The notes under the pieces are model-generated. The model saw only the letters and a program-made list of their open reading frames with translations, was not told where the DNA came from and did no database searches. From NCBI GenBank assembly GCA_003435055.1, contig QUMM01000025.1, forward strand, positions 1 to 50,698: 50,698 nt of DNA, given 5' to 3'. The position numbers and the translations under genes are program-made. The DNA is from Lachnospiraceae bacterium OF09-6. Lineage in GTDB: Bacteria > Bacillota > Clostridia > Lachnospirales > Lachnospiraceae. Each line of letters begins with the position of its first letter. The first letter of the stretch is position 1. Shown piece after piece: positions 42,042 to 50,540 of the stretch.

Positions 42042-42874
42042 TTAATTGCGAAATACTACTTCAAACACAACTTTCGTGGCACCTGCGGCATTTGCCGTTA
42101 TGGTGCATGATGCACTTCTACGATATTTTTGGCAATCGATAATCCAAGTCCATAGCTGCCGTCAGATTTTCTGGATTTATTCGCACGGTAAAAGCGGTCA
42201 AAAATGGCAGAAAAATCACAGTTTTTTGCATCTGCGAAATCATTGAACACCTTCAAATGAATCCGGTTATTGACAGAATGCAGTTCTACCTGCACGGTAC
42301 CGTTTTCCTGGCAGTATTTTACTGCGTTATCTATCAGAATAGAGATCAGTTCCCGGATGGAAGATTCATTTCCCTTCAAAATAATCTCATCTGTAATATC
42401 ATAAGTCAGAACTTTGGATTGGCGGGTCAGTACCTGCTCAAATGGCAGCATCACATCATATAAAGCATCACTGAGATTAAAAGGTTCAAAATCTATCTTT
42501 TGCTGTTCATCCATTTTAGCCAGTGTGATCAGTTCGCGAACTAGCTTATTCATACGCTGCACCTGCCGGTCAATTCCATCGAACCATTCGCTGTCTCCAT
42601 AGGTCATACGTGCCAGCTCACTGTTGGCAGAGATGACAGTCAGAGGAGTTTTTAGTTCGTGCCCGGCATCGGTAATGAACTGATGCTGTTTCTGGTAACT
42701 TTCAGCCAGAGGCCGGATTGCCTTCTTGGAAGCAATGATGATAAGAAAAAGGATAACCAGAAAAGTAATCAGTCCGATAATCAGTGAAATCACGATAAGG
42801 GAGGAAATGGAATACAGGGAGGCAGATGCATTGACAATAGCAATGCAGATACGTTTAAAATAAAAATAGTCCTC
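42042..42874 (-). pseudogene. histidine kinase remnant (C-terminal two thirds)
   Basis: A truncated paralogue of the kinase at 45423. It begins directly behind the MFS stop codon with RICIAIVNASASLYS, then the second transmembrane helix, H-box ITDAGHELKTPLTVI, N-box LIDNAVKYC and G2 box SYGLGLSIAKN. The N-terminal helix and extracellular domain (some 190 residues) are missing, and no start codon with ribosome site exists. A further one-base deletion near 42106 shifts the last 22 codons; corrected, they read GTITANAAGATKVVFEVV. Roughly four in five bases match the intact kinase by eye. Its regulator gene is absent. Confidence 0.85.
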
Positions 42875-44056
42875 CTAATATTTTTTCTTTGTATGTAAAA
42901 TGAATAACATAATTAATAAAATAGCTGGAAAAATAAGACCAATTCCCATTCCGACCTGAATATTATTACCAGCACTCTGAGTGATATGACCTACAATACC
43001 TGGTCCAATACTACCGCCCAAATCTCCAGCCATAGCAAGCAATGCAAACATTGCTGTTCCTCCCATAGGAAATTCTTTAGATGAGATGCTTATTGTTCCA
43101 GGCCACATAATTCCTACAGAAAACCCACATACAATACAACCAATCAAACCAAGTATTGGATTCAATGATAATGCAGTAAGCAAGTAGCAGATTACACATA
43201 AGATTCCGGAACTTGCCATAAATTTCATTAAATCTATTTGTTCTCCATATTTCCCGAAAATTACACGACTTATACCCATTGCGATAGCAAACATGCATGG
43301 ACCAGCCAGATCACCTATTGTTTTTGATAACTCAAGTGCTGCTTCGGCATAGGCAGAAGCCCATTGTGCCATTGCAAGTTCTGATGCACCGGAACAGATC
43401 ATCAGACAAATGGCAAGCCAGAATAAAGGTTTTCTAAATAGTTCAGTTACTTTCATTCCGCTTTCTTCATCTACCAGATATTCAATGGGACAGGTCGCAA
43501 AATTATAGATATTTACAATTGGAATAAGTGCCCATAATACAGCAAGCCATTTCCAATTTTCGATTCCCAATATTAGGAAAAATATGGTTGAGATCAATAT
43601 GGTTCCTACAGCTCCCCAGCAATAAAAAGAATGAAGAAGGCTCATGGTTGCTTCTTTGTTATCAAATGGGCATGCTTCTATAATAGGACTGCAAAGCACT
43701 TCAATCAATCCGCTCCCCATTGCATATAAAATAACGCTGCACAGGATTCCGGCAAAAGGATTCGGGAGAATCTCCGGCAAAAATGCCAGTCCGATTAATC
43801 CAGCAGCAGAACACACTTCAGAAGCTACAACACAGACACGGTATCCGATTTTGTCAACAAATTTAGCACAGAACAGATCGATCAGAAGCTGGGTAAAAAA
43901 GAAACAGGTAGATATCCACGCAATATTTCCTAGCGAAATCTGATAATCATGATGAAATTTTAAAAATAACAGGGGTGCAAAATTAGCTGCAATAGCCTGA
44001 GTGATAAACCCAAGATAACATGCAATTTTTGTTTTTTGATAGTTTGGCGTTGTCAT
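42875..44056 (-). CDS. MFS transporter
   Basis: A 393-residue major facilitator superfamily permease with 12 predicted hydrophobic helices and no extra domain. The A-motif region FVDKIGYRVCV after helix 2 and the similarity in helix 7-8 region (ASELAMAQWASAYAE) recall the sugar/proton FucP-like or YfkF-like carriers. It overlaps the upstream small gene by four bases (ATGA), so the two are translationally coupled, and lies opposite an AraC regulator. Substrate unknown; the AraC partner with a cupin sensor suggests a sugar or glycoside. Confidence 0.9.
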   Translation of the reverse strand: MTTPNYQKTKIACYLGFITQAIAANFAPLLFLKFHHDYQISLGNIAWISTCFFFTQLLIDLFCAKFVDKIGYRVCVVASEVCSAAGLIGLAFLPEILPNPFAGILCSVILYAMGSGLIEVLCSPIIEACPFDNKEATMSLLHSFYCWGAVGTILISTIFFLILGIENWKWLAVLWALIPIVNIYNFATCPIEYLVDEESGMKVTELFRKPLFWLAICLMICSGASELAMAQWASAYAEAALELSKTIGDLAGPCMFAIAMGISRVIFGKYGEQIDLMKFMASSGILCVICYLLTALSLNPILGLIGCIVCGFSVGIMWPGTISISSKEFPMGGTAMFALLAMAGDLGGSIGPGIVGHITQSAGNNIQVGMGIGLIFPAILLIMLFILHTKKKY

Positions 44057-44289
44057 GATGATTCAAAAGTCCTTTCCTGGGATTTGTAACAGATCGTTAT
44101 TACATTTTTGTCATCATACAAAAAGCAGCCTTCATAGTTTTCAGATATATAACATGGTTCATAATTAACAATAAATCCAGCATCCATCAAGGCTATCATC
44201 AATTCATTAACCATGTTTTTATTGTCTACATATATAGTCAGACTTTTTCCTGATTTATATGGTTGAGTTGTTATTGTTGCATTATACAT
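44053..44289 (-). CDS. small conserved-looking protein coupled to the MFS gene
   Basis: A 78-residue soluble protein of unknown family. Secondary-structure pattern looks like a small beta-alpha-beta fold (SLTIYVDNKNMVNELMIALMDAGF, given here in parts as SLTIYVDNKNMV and ELMIALMDAGF; then NYEGCFLYDDKNVITICY). Four-base overlap ATGA with the MFS start implies coupled translation, which supports that it is real. The ribosome site is weak (AGAAAG). No signal peptide or membrane segment. Confidence 0.6.
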   Translation of the reverse strand: MYNATITTQPYKSGKSLTIYVDNKNMVNELMIALMDAGFIVNYEPCYISENYEGCFLYDDKNVITICYKSQERTFESS

Positions 44290-44364
44290 AAGCTAAAATC
44301 TTTCTGTAATAGATGGTGAACTGTAACTTTTATTGAATTATAAAGTATAAATAATGTATTTTCA

Positions 44365-44394
44365 TTGCTTTATATCTGTTTTTTATTGTATAAT
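44365..44394 (+). promoter_or_regulatory. promoter of the AraC gene
   Basis: TTGCTT (44365-44370), 18 bp, perfect TATAAT (44389-44394), 29 bp ahead of the ATG. A weaker minus-strand TATAAT at 44337-44342 may serve the divergent small gene and MFS gene. Confidence 0.65.
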
Positions 44395-44423
44395 ATCGTA
44401 AATTACATACAAAGGAGTCAAGA

Positions 44424-45317
44424 ATGGAAACAATAGAGCAAGCCTATAACAAGATCCTGACAGATGAAAATCTGATGGAATCGATTACTCACGGCACAAA
44501 CAGATATCCATTTGATTTTTTCTATGATGATCTGGCATTATTTGATTTTAATTGTATTGAATGGCACTGGCACACAGAATTGGAGTTTGTATATGTTGAA
44601 TCTGGAACTGTAACTTTTTGGAGTGGAGAGAAACATTTTGTCCTTTCAGAAGGAAATGGAGTGTTCATTAACTCGAAAATTTTGCATCGATTTCATTCTC
44701 CTGATGGGGCAATTATTCCCAATTTTTTATGCATGCCTTGTTTCATTTCTCCTGAAGACAGTCTGATTTATTCAAAATATATCCAACCGGTTATTTCGTC
44801 TTCACTCACTTTTCAAGTTTTTTATAAAGAAATTGTCTGGCAGGCAGAGATATTGGAAATTATAAAAAAAATTATTTCTGTTCAAGATGAGAAGAATGTT
44901 CGTGAACTGGCAACATCGGCTCTGATGCAAGAAATATGGCTGAATTTATGCAAACATGTAAATATCAAAAATGAGGATAATTATTCATACGCGTCGGCTT
45001 CTTCGCAGGCAAGATTACAATTGATGATGCAGTATATTCAACAAAATTATCGTAGTAATATTTCATTAGATAATATTGCAGATTATGCAATGTTGAGCAA
45101 AAGTACAGTCCTGAATTATTTTCGGAAATATTTACATACGACGCCGATAAATTATTTGATAAACTATCGACTAAATGAGGCAGCAGTACTGCTCAGGAAA
45201 ACAGAAAAGAAAATTATTACAGTTTCAAATGAAACCGGATTTAATAATGTTGATTATTTTTGCAAATTATTCAAAAAGCACTATCATCTTACACCGACTG
45301 AATATCGAAAAAAATAA
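44424..45317 (+). CDS. AraC-family regulator with cupin sensor
   Basis: A 297-residue one-component regulator. N-terminal cupin-type ligand domain (EWHWHTELEFVYVESG, FINSKILHRFHSP) about residues 30-120, and C-terminal AraC pair of helix-turn-helix motifs (IQQNYRSNISLDNIADYA, SKSTVLNYFRKYL, FNNVDYFCKLFKKHY). Transcribed away from the small gene and the MFS transporter, which it probably controls. AAGGAG precedes the ATG. The following 100 bp to 45423 hold nothing recognisable. Confidence 0.93.
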   Translation: METIEQAYNKILTDENLMESITHGTNRYPFDFFYDDLALFDFNCIEWHWHTELEFVYVESGTVTFWSGEKHFVLSEGNGVFINSKILHRFHSPDGAIIPNFLCMPCFISPEDSLIYSKYIQPVISSSLTFQVFYKEIVWQAEILEIIKKIISVQDEKNVRELATSALMQEIWLNLCKHVNIKNEDNYSYASASSQARLQLMMQYIQQNYRSNISLDNIADYAMLSKSTVLNYFRKYLHTTPINYLINYRLNEAAVLLRKTEKKIITVSNETGFNNVDYFCKLFKKHYHLTPTEYRKK

Positions 45318-45422
45318 AGATTATATTGTGAACGCAATTCATCACTTCGGCATATCTTATGTACCGTACACAATAGGTCTGACAGGACTGACTCATGCAG
45401 ACTTTCTACTGGGTAAGGAATA

Positions 45423-46712
45423 TTAATTTTTAAAAACCACTTCAAATATCACCTTTGTGGCACCTGCAGCTCTGGCTGCGATGGTGCCATGATGTATTTC
45501 TACGATATTTTTGGCAATGGACAGTCCCAGTCCATAGCTACCGTCAGACTTCCGAGATTTGTCAGCCCGGTAGAATCGGTCGAAGATAGCAGAAAAATCG
45601 CAGTTCTCCACATCCGGGAAATCGTTCGTGATGGCCAGACGAATCTTGCTGTTTACAGTATGCAATTCCACATGGACTGTACCCGATTCTTCACAATACT
45701 TGGCAGCATTATCGATCAGAATCGAGATCAGTTCCCGGATAGAGGATTCATTTCCCTTTAATGTGATGTCATCGGTGATGTCGTAAGTTAGCTGTTTCTT
45801 CTGGCGGGTCAGTACCTGGTCGAAAGGCAGCATCACATCATACAGTGCATCAGAGAGGCTAAAAGGTTCAAAATCAATCTTCTGCTGTTCATCCATTTTT
45901 GCCAGTGTAATCAGTTCCCGTACCAGCTTGTTCATACGCTGTACCTGTCGGTCGATGCCGTCAAACCATTCACTGTCTCCATAGGTCATCCGGGCAAGTT
46001 CACTGTTGGCAGAGATGACAGTCAGTGGGGTCTTCAGTTCATGTCCCGCATCCGTAATAAACTGATGCTGTTTCTGATAGCTTTCGATCAATGGCTGAAT
46101 CGCCCGTCGGGAAGCCATGATGATCAGCAGTAAAATGATGAGGAAAGTAGCCAGTCCGATGATCATGGAAATCACCAGCAGGGACATAATGGAATACAGA
46201 GTCGGTGATGCATTGATAAACGCAATACAGATCTGTTCATTTCCATCGGTGTCTTTATTAGTGATGACACGGTACTTTATAAACTGATTCCATCCATGGT
46301 CTTTTCCTCTTTGCCGGATGACAGAAATATAGTTTTCCAGATCTTCGTCAGAAAAGGAATCCTCGATATTCTGACGCACAGTCTGAATGGTATAGTCACT
46401 GTCTAGAATTACGACACAGCAGGCAGAAGAACTCTGCATATTCTGGTGCAGCAGCGGGAAAATGTCAAAAGGTGAGGTGGTACGTTTTTTTCCAGGATTT
46501 TTTGCGGCAGGAGCATTCTCATGTTTCGGTTTATTCTTAGTATCATCCTGCTTGCCAGTATGACGAATCAGCATGTCCTCCAGTTTGCTATCCAGGAGCT
46601 GATTGCATTGGTAAAGAAAGACACCGTTAATTGAAGCAGCCACAATCAGGATAACTGACAACAACGCCAGTGCTGCAATGCGGATAAAATTTCTCTGTAA
46701 TTTTTTAATCAT
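45423..46712 (-). CDS. sensor histidine kinase (EnvZ/PhoR-like)
   Basis: A 429-residue membrane kinase: first helix about 11-33, an extracellular part of some 150 residues with a charged linker (KNKPKHENAPAAKNPGKKR), second helix about 180-203, H-box FITDAGHELKTPLTV, N-box LIDNAAKYCEESG, F region FDRFYRADKSRKSDG and G2 box SYGLGLSIAKN. Start at 46712 with AGGGAAC ahead; an in-frame start further upstream overlaps the regulator. It is complete, but its partner regulator directly upstream (46726-47107) has an internal deletion, so the system may be orphaned. Confidence 0.92.
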   Translation of the reverse strand: MIKKLQRNFIRIAALALLSVILIVAASINGVFLYQCNQLLDSKLEDMLIRHTGKQDDTKNKPKHENAPAAKNPGKKRTTSPFDIFPLLHQNMQSSSACCVVILDSDYTIQTVRQNIEDSFSDEDLENYISVIRQRGKDHGWNQFIKYRVITNKDTDGNEQICIAFINASPTLYSIMSLLVISMIIGLATFLIILLLIIMASRRAIQPLIESYQKQHQFITDAGHELKTPLTVISANSELARMTYGDSEWFDGIDRQVQRMNKLVRELITLAKMDEQQKIDFEPFSLSDALYDVMLPFDQVLTRQKKQLTYDITDDITLKGNESSIRELISILIDNAAKYCEESGTVHVELHTVNSKIRLAITNDFPDVENCDFSAIFDRFYRADKSRKSDGSYGLGLSIAKNIVEIHHGTIAARAAGATKVIFEVVFKN

Positions 46713-46725
46713 AGTTCCCTGCCCT

Positions 46726-47107
46726 CTATCTTGATTCTTCCATGCAGTATCCCACACCGCGGACAGCACGGATGGAGACGGAAGTATTCAGCTGCTGCAG
46801 CTTTTTGCGCAGATTAGAGATGTAGACCCAGATATTATTGACAGATACTTCACTGTCCCAGCCCCATACCTGTTCCATCAGAGTATCGGATGTGACGATG
46901 GCTGTCGGGGTACGCATGAGCATTTCCATGATCTGATATTCCCGGCATCATAATATCCAGAATGATGCCATCGTACTGACCTCTGGACGCAAAGGCATAA
47001 GCATCCGTGCCATTATCCGTCTCATCTACGGTATAATTATTCTTCTGAAGCAAAGCCACCAGAGCTCTGCGAATATCATTATCATCTTCTGCAATTAACA
47101 GTCGCAT
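46726..47107 (-). pseudogene. OmpR-family response regulator with internal deletion
   Basis: Starts normally (AAAGGAGA, then MRLLIAEDDNDIRRAL) and runs to the phosphosite D51 (GIILDIMMPG). It then jumps, out of frame, into the last part of the DNA-binding domain (EYQIMEMLMRTPT, MEQVWGWDSEVSV, VRGVGYCME). About 100 residues, covering the switch Thr and Lys, the linker and the start of the winged helix, are absent. The junction around 46938-46946 reads CCGGGAATAT, a string expected in both parent segments, so a short-homology deletion is likely. As written the fused frame ends at 46850. Confidence 0.87.
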
Positions 47108-47121
47108 AAAAATCTCCTTTT

Positions 47122-47136
47122 CGTATCTGTTCAGAG
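47122..47136 (-). repeat. CTGAACAGATACG element ahead of the response regulator
   Basis: On the minus strand CTCTGAACAGATACG ends one base before the AAAAGGAGA ribosome site region of the regulator, the same position as at 13310, 14472 and 48454. Confidence 0.65.
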
Positions 47137-47202
47137 CCAACCTCCAAAATGCTGCGCATTTCGTCGGTGTGGCATATCCGCCAAATAAAATTTGTCGGCT
47201 AC

Positions 47203-47211
47203 AGTATAACA
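47203..47211 (-). promoter_or_regulatory. extended -10 promoter of the damaged two-component pair
   Basis: Minus strand TGTTATACT fits TGnTATAAT; no clear -35. Confidence 0.5.
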
Positions 47212-47342
47212 TGGAATAAAAGTGGGAATAAAGCAAAAAGGGAACTTTCACAAAATCTTCAGATTTGATTTAGGCTGTTTTTAGGGTGGCATGGTAGCAT
47301 AACAGGGTATCAGTTTGAACGGAAACAATATGAGGAGTGGGA

Positions 47343-48230
47343 ATGAAGAAGATTACAGCAGTTATCTCAGCGGTGGTGGTGTTTATCGGTGGATTTGGCG
47401 CAGGAAATGCATATCGTTCGATTTGCAAGGCTGAAGCGATGACACAGGATAGCACAGAATCAGATGTAGAAAAAGAAGTAATATATAACAGTGATGATCA
47501 GCAGGGAGAAAAAGCCGGTTCTTATGAAGTAACAGAAATGGAATCTGAAACACAGTCGGAAACGGTGGCTGTGGGACTGGAGAGCACGCAGATTTCCGCA
47601 GAAGTGAAGAAAAGCAACAGCGCAACCCAGTTGACGGATTTTGTTATTATCGAGCAGTACCCGGAGCTGCCGACCGGATGTGAGATTACGGCCATGACCA
47701 TGGTGCTGAATTATTATGGATACAATGTGGACAAGGTGACTATGGCACTGGATTATATGCCAAAGATACAGGCAGAGTTTTACCGCGGTGAAGATGGCCG
47801 TCTGATGGGACCGGATCTGGAGAACTTTTTTGTGGGAGATCCAACGGAAGAGACGGGATATATCTGCGGAACCGGAGCAATCGTCACGGCAGCCAACGCC
47901 TATCTGACGGACGTGGGAAGTGATATGACTGCTGTGGCTATGAAAAATGCACAGCCAGAAGAACTTTATGATTTGATTGATCAGGGAACGCCGGTGGTGA
48001 TCTGGTGCACGATCAATATGGAAGATCGTGCAGAGACAGACAGCTGGTACCGGGAAGACGGCACCTACATGGAATGGAGTACCAATGACCATGGAGCTGT
48101 GCTGATCGGGTATGATGAAGATACGGTAACAGTAGCAGATCCTATCTACGGCCGTATCACTGTCAGCAGGGATCAGTTTGAAAAGATCTTTGCCGAGCGT
48201 GGAGGTCAGTGCGTGATCCTGACAGAATAA
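47343..48230 (+). CDS. C39-like (papain-fold) cysteine peptidase, membrane anchored
   Basis: A 295-residue protein with an N-terminal hydrophobic segment (about 5-22, signal or anchor), an acidic low-complexity stretch to about residue 95, then a C39-like peptidase domain. Catalytic residues fit C113 (LPTGCEITAM), H250 (TNDHGAVLIGYDE) and D266 (VADPIYG). Members of this family cleave or bind peptides outside the cell and resemble the leader-peptidase domain of bacteriocin exporters, but no exporter or bacteriocin is nearby. ATG at 47343 after GAGGAG; a GTG at 47337 overlaps that site. Single-gene unit with a terminator after it. Confidence 0.88.
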   Translation: MKKITAVISAVVVFIGGFGAGNAYRSICKAEAMTQDSTESDVEKEVIYNSDDQQGEKAGSYEVTEMESETQSETVAVGLESTQISAEVKKSNSATQLTDFVIIEQYPELPTGCEITAMTMVLNYYGYNVDKVTMALDYMPKIQAEFYRGEDGRLMGPDLENFFVGDPTEETGYICGTGAIVTAANAYLTDVGSDMTAVAMKNAQPEELYDLIDQGTPVVIWCTINMEDRAETDSWYREDGTYMEWSTNDHGAVLIGYDEDTVTVADPIYGRITVSRDQFEKIFAERGGQCVILTE

Positions 48231-48294
48231 AATGAGTAAAAAGAAGTGAGAGATTTCACGGTCAGTTTTACTGTGTTACCGTATAGAAGTCAGT

Positions 48295-48339
48295 CAAAAC
48301 CGGGAGTGTGTTCGAAAATCGGACATCCTTCCGGTTTTG
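48295..48339 (+). terminator. probable terminator after the peptidase gene
   Basis: CAAAACCGG/CCGGTTTTG outer stem (48295-48303, 48331-48339) with further weak pairing inside; T-run is part of the right arm only. Confidence 0.55.
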
Positions 48340-48407
48340 TGCATTGTAGAAAGTGAAAATAGCAGGTAAGATATGTGTATAAATCGGGAATAGTAAAAAT
48401 GAAGTAA

Positions 48408-48473
48408 CTGTTCAGAACCCACTGCCCCGCGAAGTGTTTTGGCATATAGCAGTGCAGGGACTGAACAGATACG
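48408..48473. repeat. inverted CTGTTCAG/CTGAACAG element ahead of the oleate hydratase
   Basis: CTGTTCAG (48408-48415) pairs with CTGAACAG (48461-48468); the stem resumes with ACTGC/GCAGT further in. The right part GCAGGGACTGAACAGATACG matches the other copies. It ends 25 bases before the ATG. Confidence 0.7.
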
Positions 48474-48498
48474 ATTCACAGGAAAGGTGGACAATATT

Positions 48499-50455
48499 AT
48501 GGCAAAGAAAAAACATTCTGCATTAGGCGTAGCAGTAGCAGCGGCAGCAGGTGCAGCCGTTCTTGCATCGAAGAATCGTAAGGAAAAAGAAAACGTAAAA
48601 GTTCACGCAGATCCAAATTACCGCAATACGGAACGTGGCAAACAGGAGAAGAACAGCAAAGGTATTTATTATACAAATGGAAATTATGAAGCATTTGCCC
48701 GTCCGGAAAAACCAGAAGGCGTAGATGATAAACATGCCTATCTGGTGGGAAGTGGCCTGGCTTCTCTGGCAGCAGCCTGCTTCCTGGTAAGGGATGCACA
48801 GATGCCGGGAGATCATATTCACATTCTGGAAGCAATGGGTATCGCAGGTGGTGCCTGTGATGGTATTTTTGATCCGACCAGAGGGTATATTATGAGAGGC
48901 GGACGTGAGATGGAGAATCATTTCGAATGTCTGTGGGATCTGTTCCACAGTATTCCATCTCTGGAAAACCGGGTGCATCCGTGCTGGATGAATATTACTG
49001 GCTGAATAAGCATGATCCGAACTATTCTCTGTGCCGTGCTACGGTAAAACAGGGACAGGATGCACATACTGACGGCAAGTTTAATTTAAGCCAGAAGGGC
49101 TGCATGGAGATCATGAAGCTGTTTTTCACTAAAGATGAAGATCTGTACGACAAGACGATTGAGGATGTATTTGATGAAGAGGTATTGAACTCCACATTCT
49201 GGTTATACTGGCGGACTATGTTTGCATTTGAAAACTGGCACAGTGCCCTGGAGATGAAGCTGTATATCCAGCGTTTCATTCACCATATTGGTGGGCTGCC
49301 TGATTTCAGTGCACTGAAGTTTACAAAATACAACCAGTATGAATCCCTGATTCTTCCGATGAAAAAATATCTGGAAGAGGCTGGTGTGGAATTCCGTTTT
49401 AATACGGAAGTAACGAATGTATTGTTTGATATTAAGGGTGGCAGAAAAGTGGCAACCCAGATCGAGTGCAAGGTGAAAGGTCAGGAAGAAAGAATCATGC
49501 TGACAGAGGATGATCTGGTATTTGTCACCAATGGAAGCTGCACCGAAGGCACCATTTACGGTGATCAGAACCATGCACCAAATGGGGATGCCGAAGTGCG
49601 TACCAGCGGATGCTGGAGCCTGTGGAAAAACATTGCAAAGCAGGATCCGTCTTTTGGACATCCGGAAAAATTCTGTTCCGATATCCAGAAGACCAACTGG
49701 GAATCTGCAACGATTACCACACTGGATGATAAGATCATTCCATATATCACTAACATCTGCAAACGTGATCCGAAGAGTGGCAAGGTAGTAACTGGTGGTA
49801 TCGTCAGCTGCCAGGATTCCAGATGGCTGCTGAGCTGGACCATCAACCGTCAGGGACAGTTCAAGGATCAGGATAAAGACAAAGTCTGCGTATGGGTATA
49901 CAGTCTGTTTACCGATGTGCCAGGCGATTATGTCAAGAAACCGATGAAAGACTGTACCGGTAAAGAGATCACAGAAGAATGGCTGTATCATCTGGGTGTG
50001 CCGACAGATCAGATCGAAGAACTGGCAGATCACAGTGCAGTCTGCGTACCGACCATGATGCCATACATCACCGCATTCTTCATGCCAAGAGCAAAAGGAG
50101 ACAGACCGGATGTTATCCCGGATGGCTGCGTGAACTTTGCATTCCTTGGACAGTTCGCTGAGACACCGAGGGATACTATCTTCACCACAGAATATTCTGT
50201 ACGTACAGCAATGGAGCTGTTTACGGACTGCTGGGCGTAGATCGTGGCGTACCGGAGGTATGGGGCAGCGTATATGATGTGAGAGAACTTCTGGATGCCA
50301 GTGTGAAGCTGATGGATGGTGTATCTCCATTGGAGATTCCACTTCCGGGACCACTGAATCTGGTGAAGAAACCATTGCTGAAAGCGGTAAAAGGAACGGT
50401 AGTAGAAAAAGTACTGAGGGATCACAATGTGATCAAAGACTATATGATGAAATAA
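48499..50455 (+). CDS. ohyA: oleate hydratase, two frameshifts
   Basis: FAD-dependent hydratase that adds water to the cis-9 double bond of unsaturated fatty acids to give 10-hydroxy acids. FAD-binding loop [17 protein letters not shown], then [12 protein letters not shown] and [18 protein letters not shown], which are typical. Two single-base deletions break the frame: one C near 48970 (AACCGGGTG for AACCCGGGTG) and one G near 50214 (ATGGAGCTG for ATGGAGGCTG). Corrected, the protein is 652 residues and ends [11 protein letters not shown], with a terminator 22 bp later. It carries an N-terminal extension with an Ala-rich hydrophobic segment (residues about 8-22), suggesting membrane association. 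AGGAAAGG precedes the ATG. Confidence 0.9.
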
Positions 50456-50476
50456 AATATGAAATAGAAATAAAAA

Positions 50477-50515
50477 AATATTCGAATGGGAGCTGTAAAC
50501 TCCCATTCGAATATT
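50477..50515 (+). terminator. terminator after the oleate hydratase
   Basis: Perfect 16-bp stem AATATTCGAATGGGAG/CTCCCATTCGAATATT with a seven-base loop, preceded by an A-run; followed by ATAAATT. Confidence 0.85.
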
Positions 50516-50540
50516 ATAAATTGTATGGCAGAAAAATAAA

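Noticed and set aside
42871..42876. AGGAGG on the minus strand ahead of the kinase remnant, suggesting an intact short kinase
   Set aside because: No start codon follows at a usable distance, and the remnant also has a frame break near its end.
47343..48230. Bacteriocin maturation system around the C39-like peptidase
   Set aside because: No ABC exporter, precursor peptide with a double-glycine leader or immunity gene lies nearby.
49203..50375. Long open frame (about 390 codons) on the minus strand opposite the oleate hydratase
   Set aside because: No ribosome site, low-complexity Cys/His/Phe-rich translation, and the plus strand has an unmistakable enzyme. It is a shadow of biased codon use.
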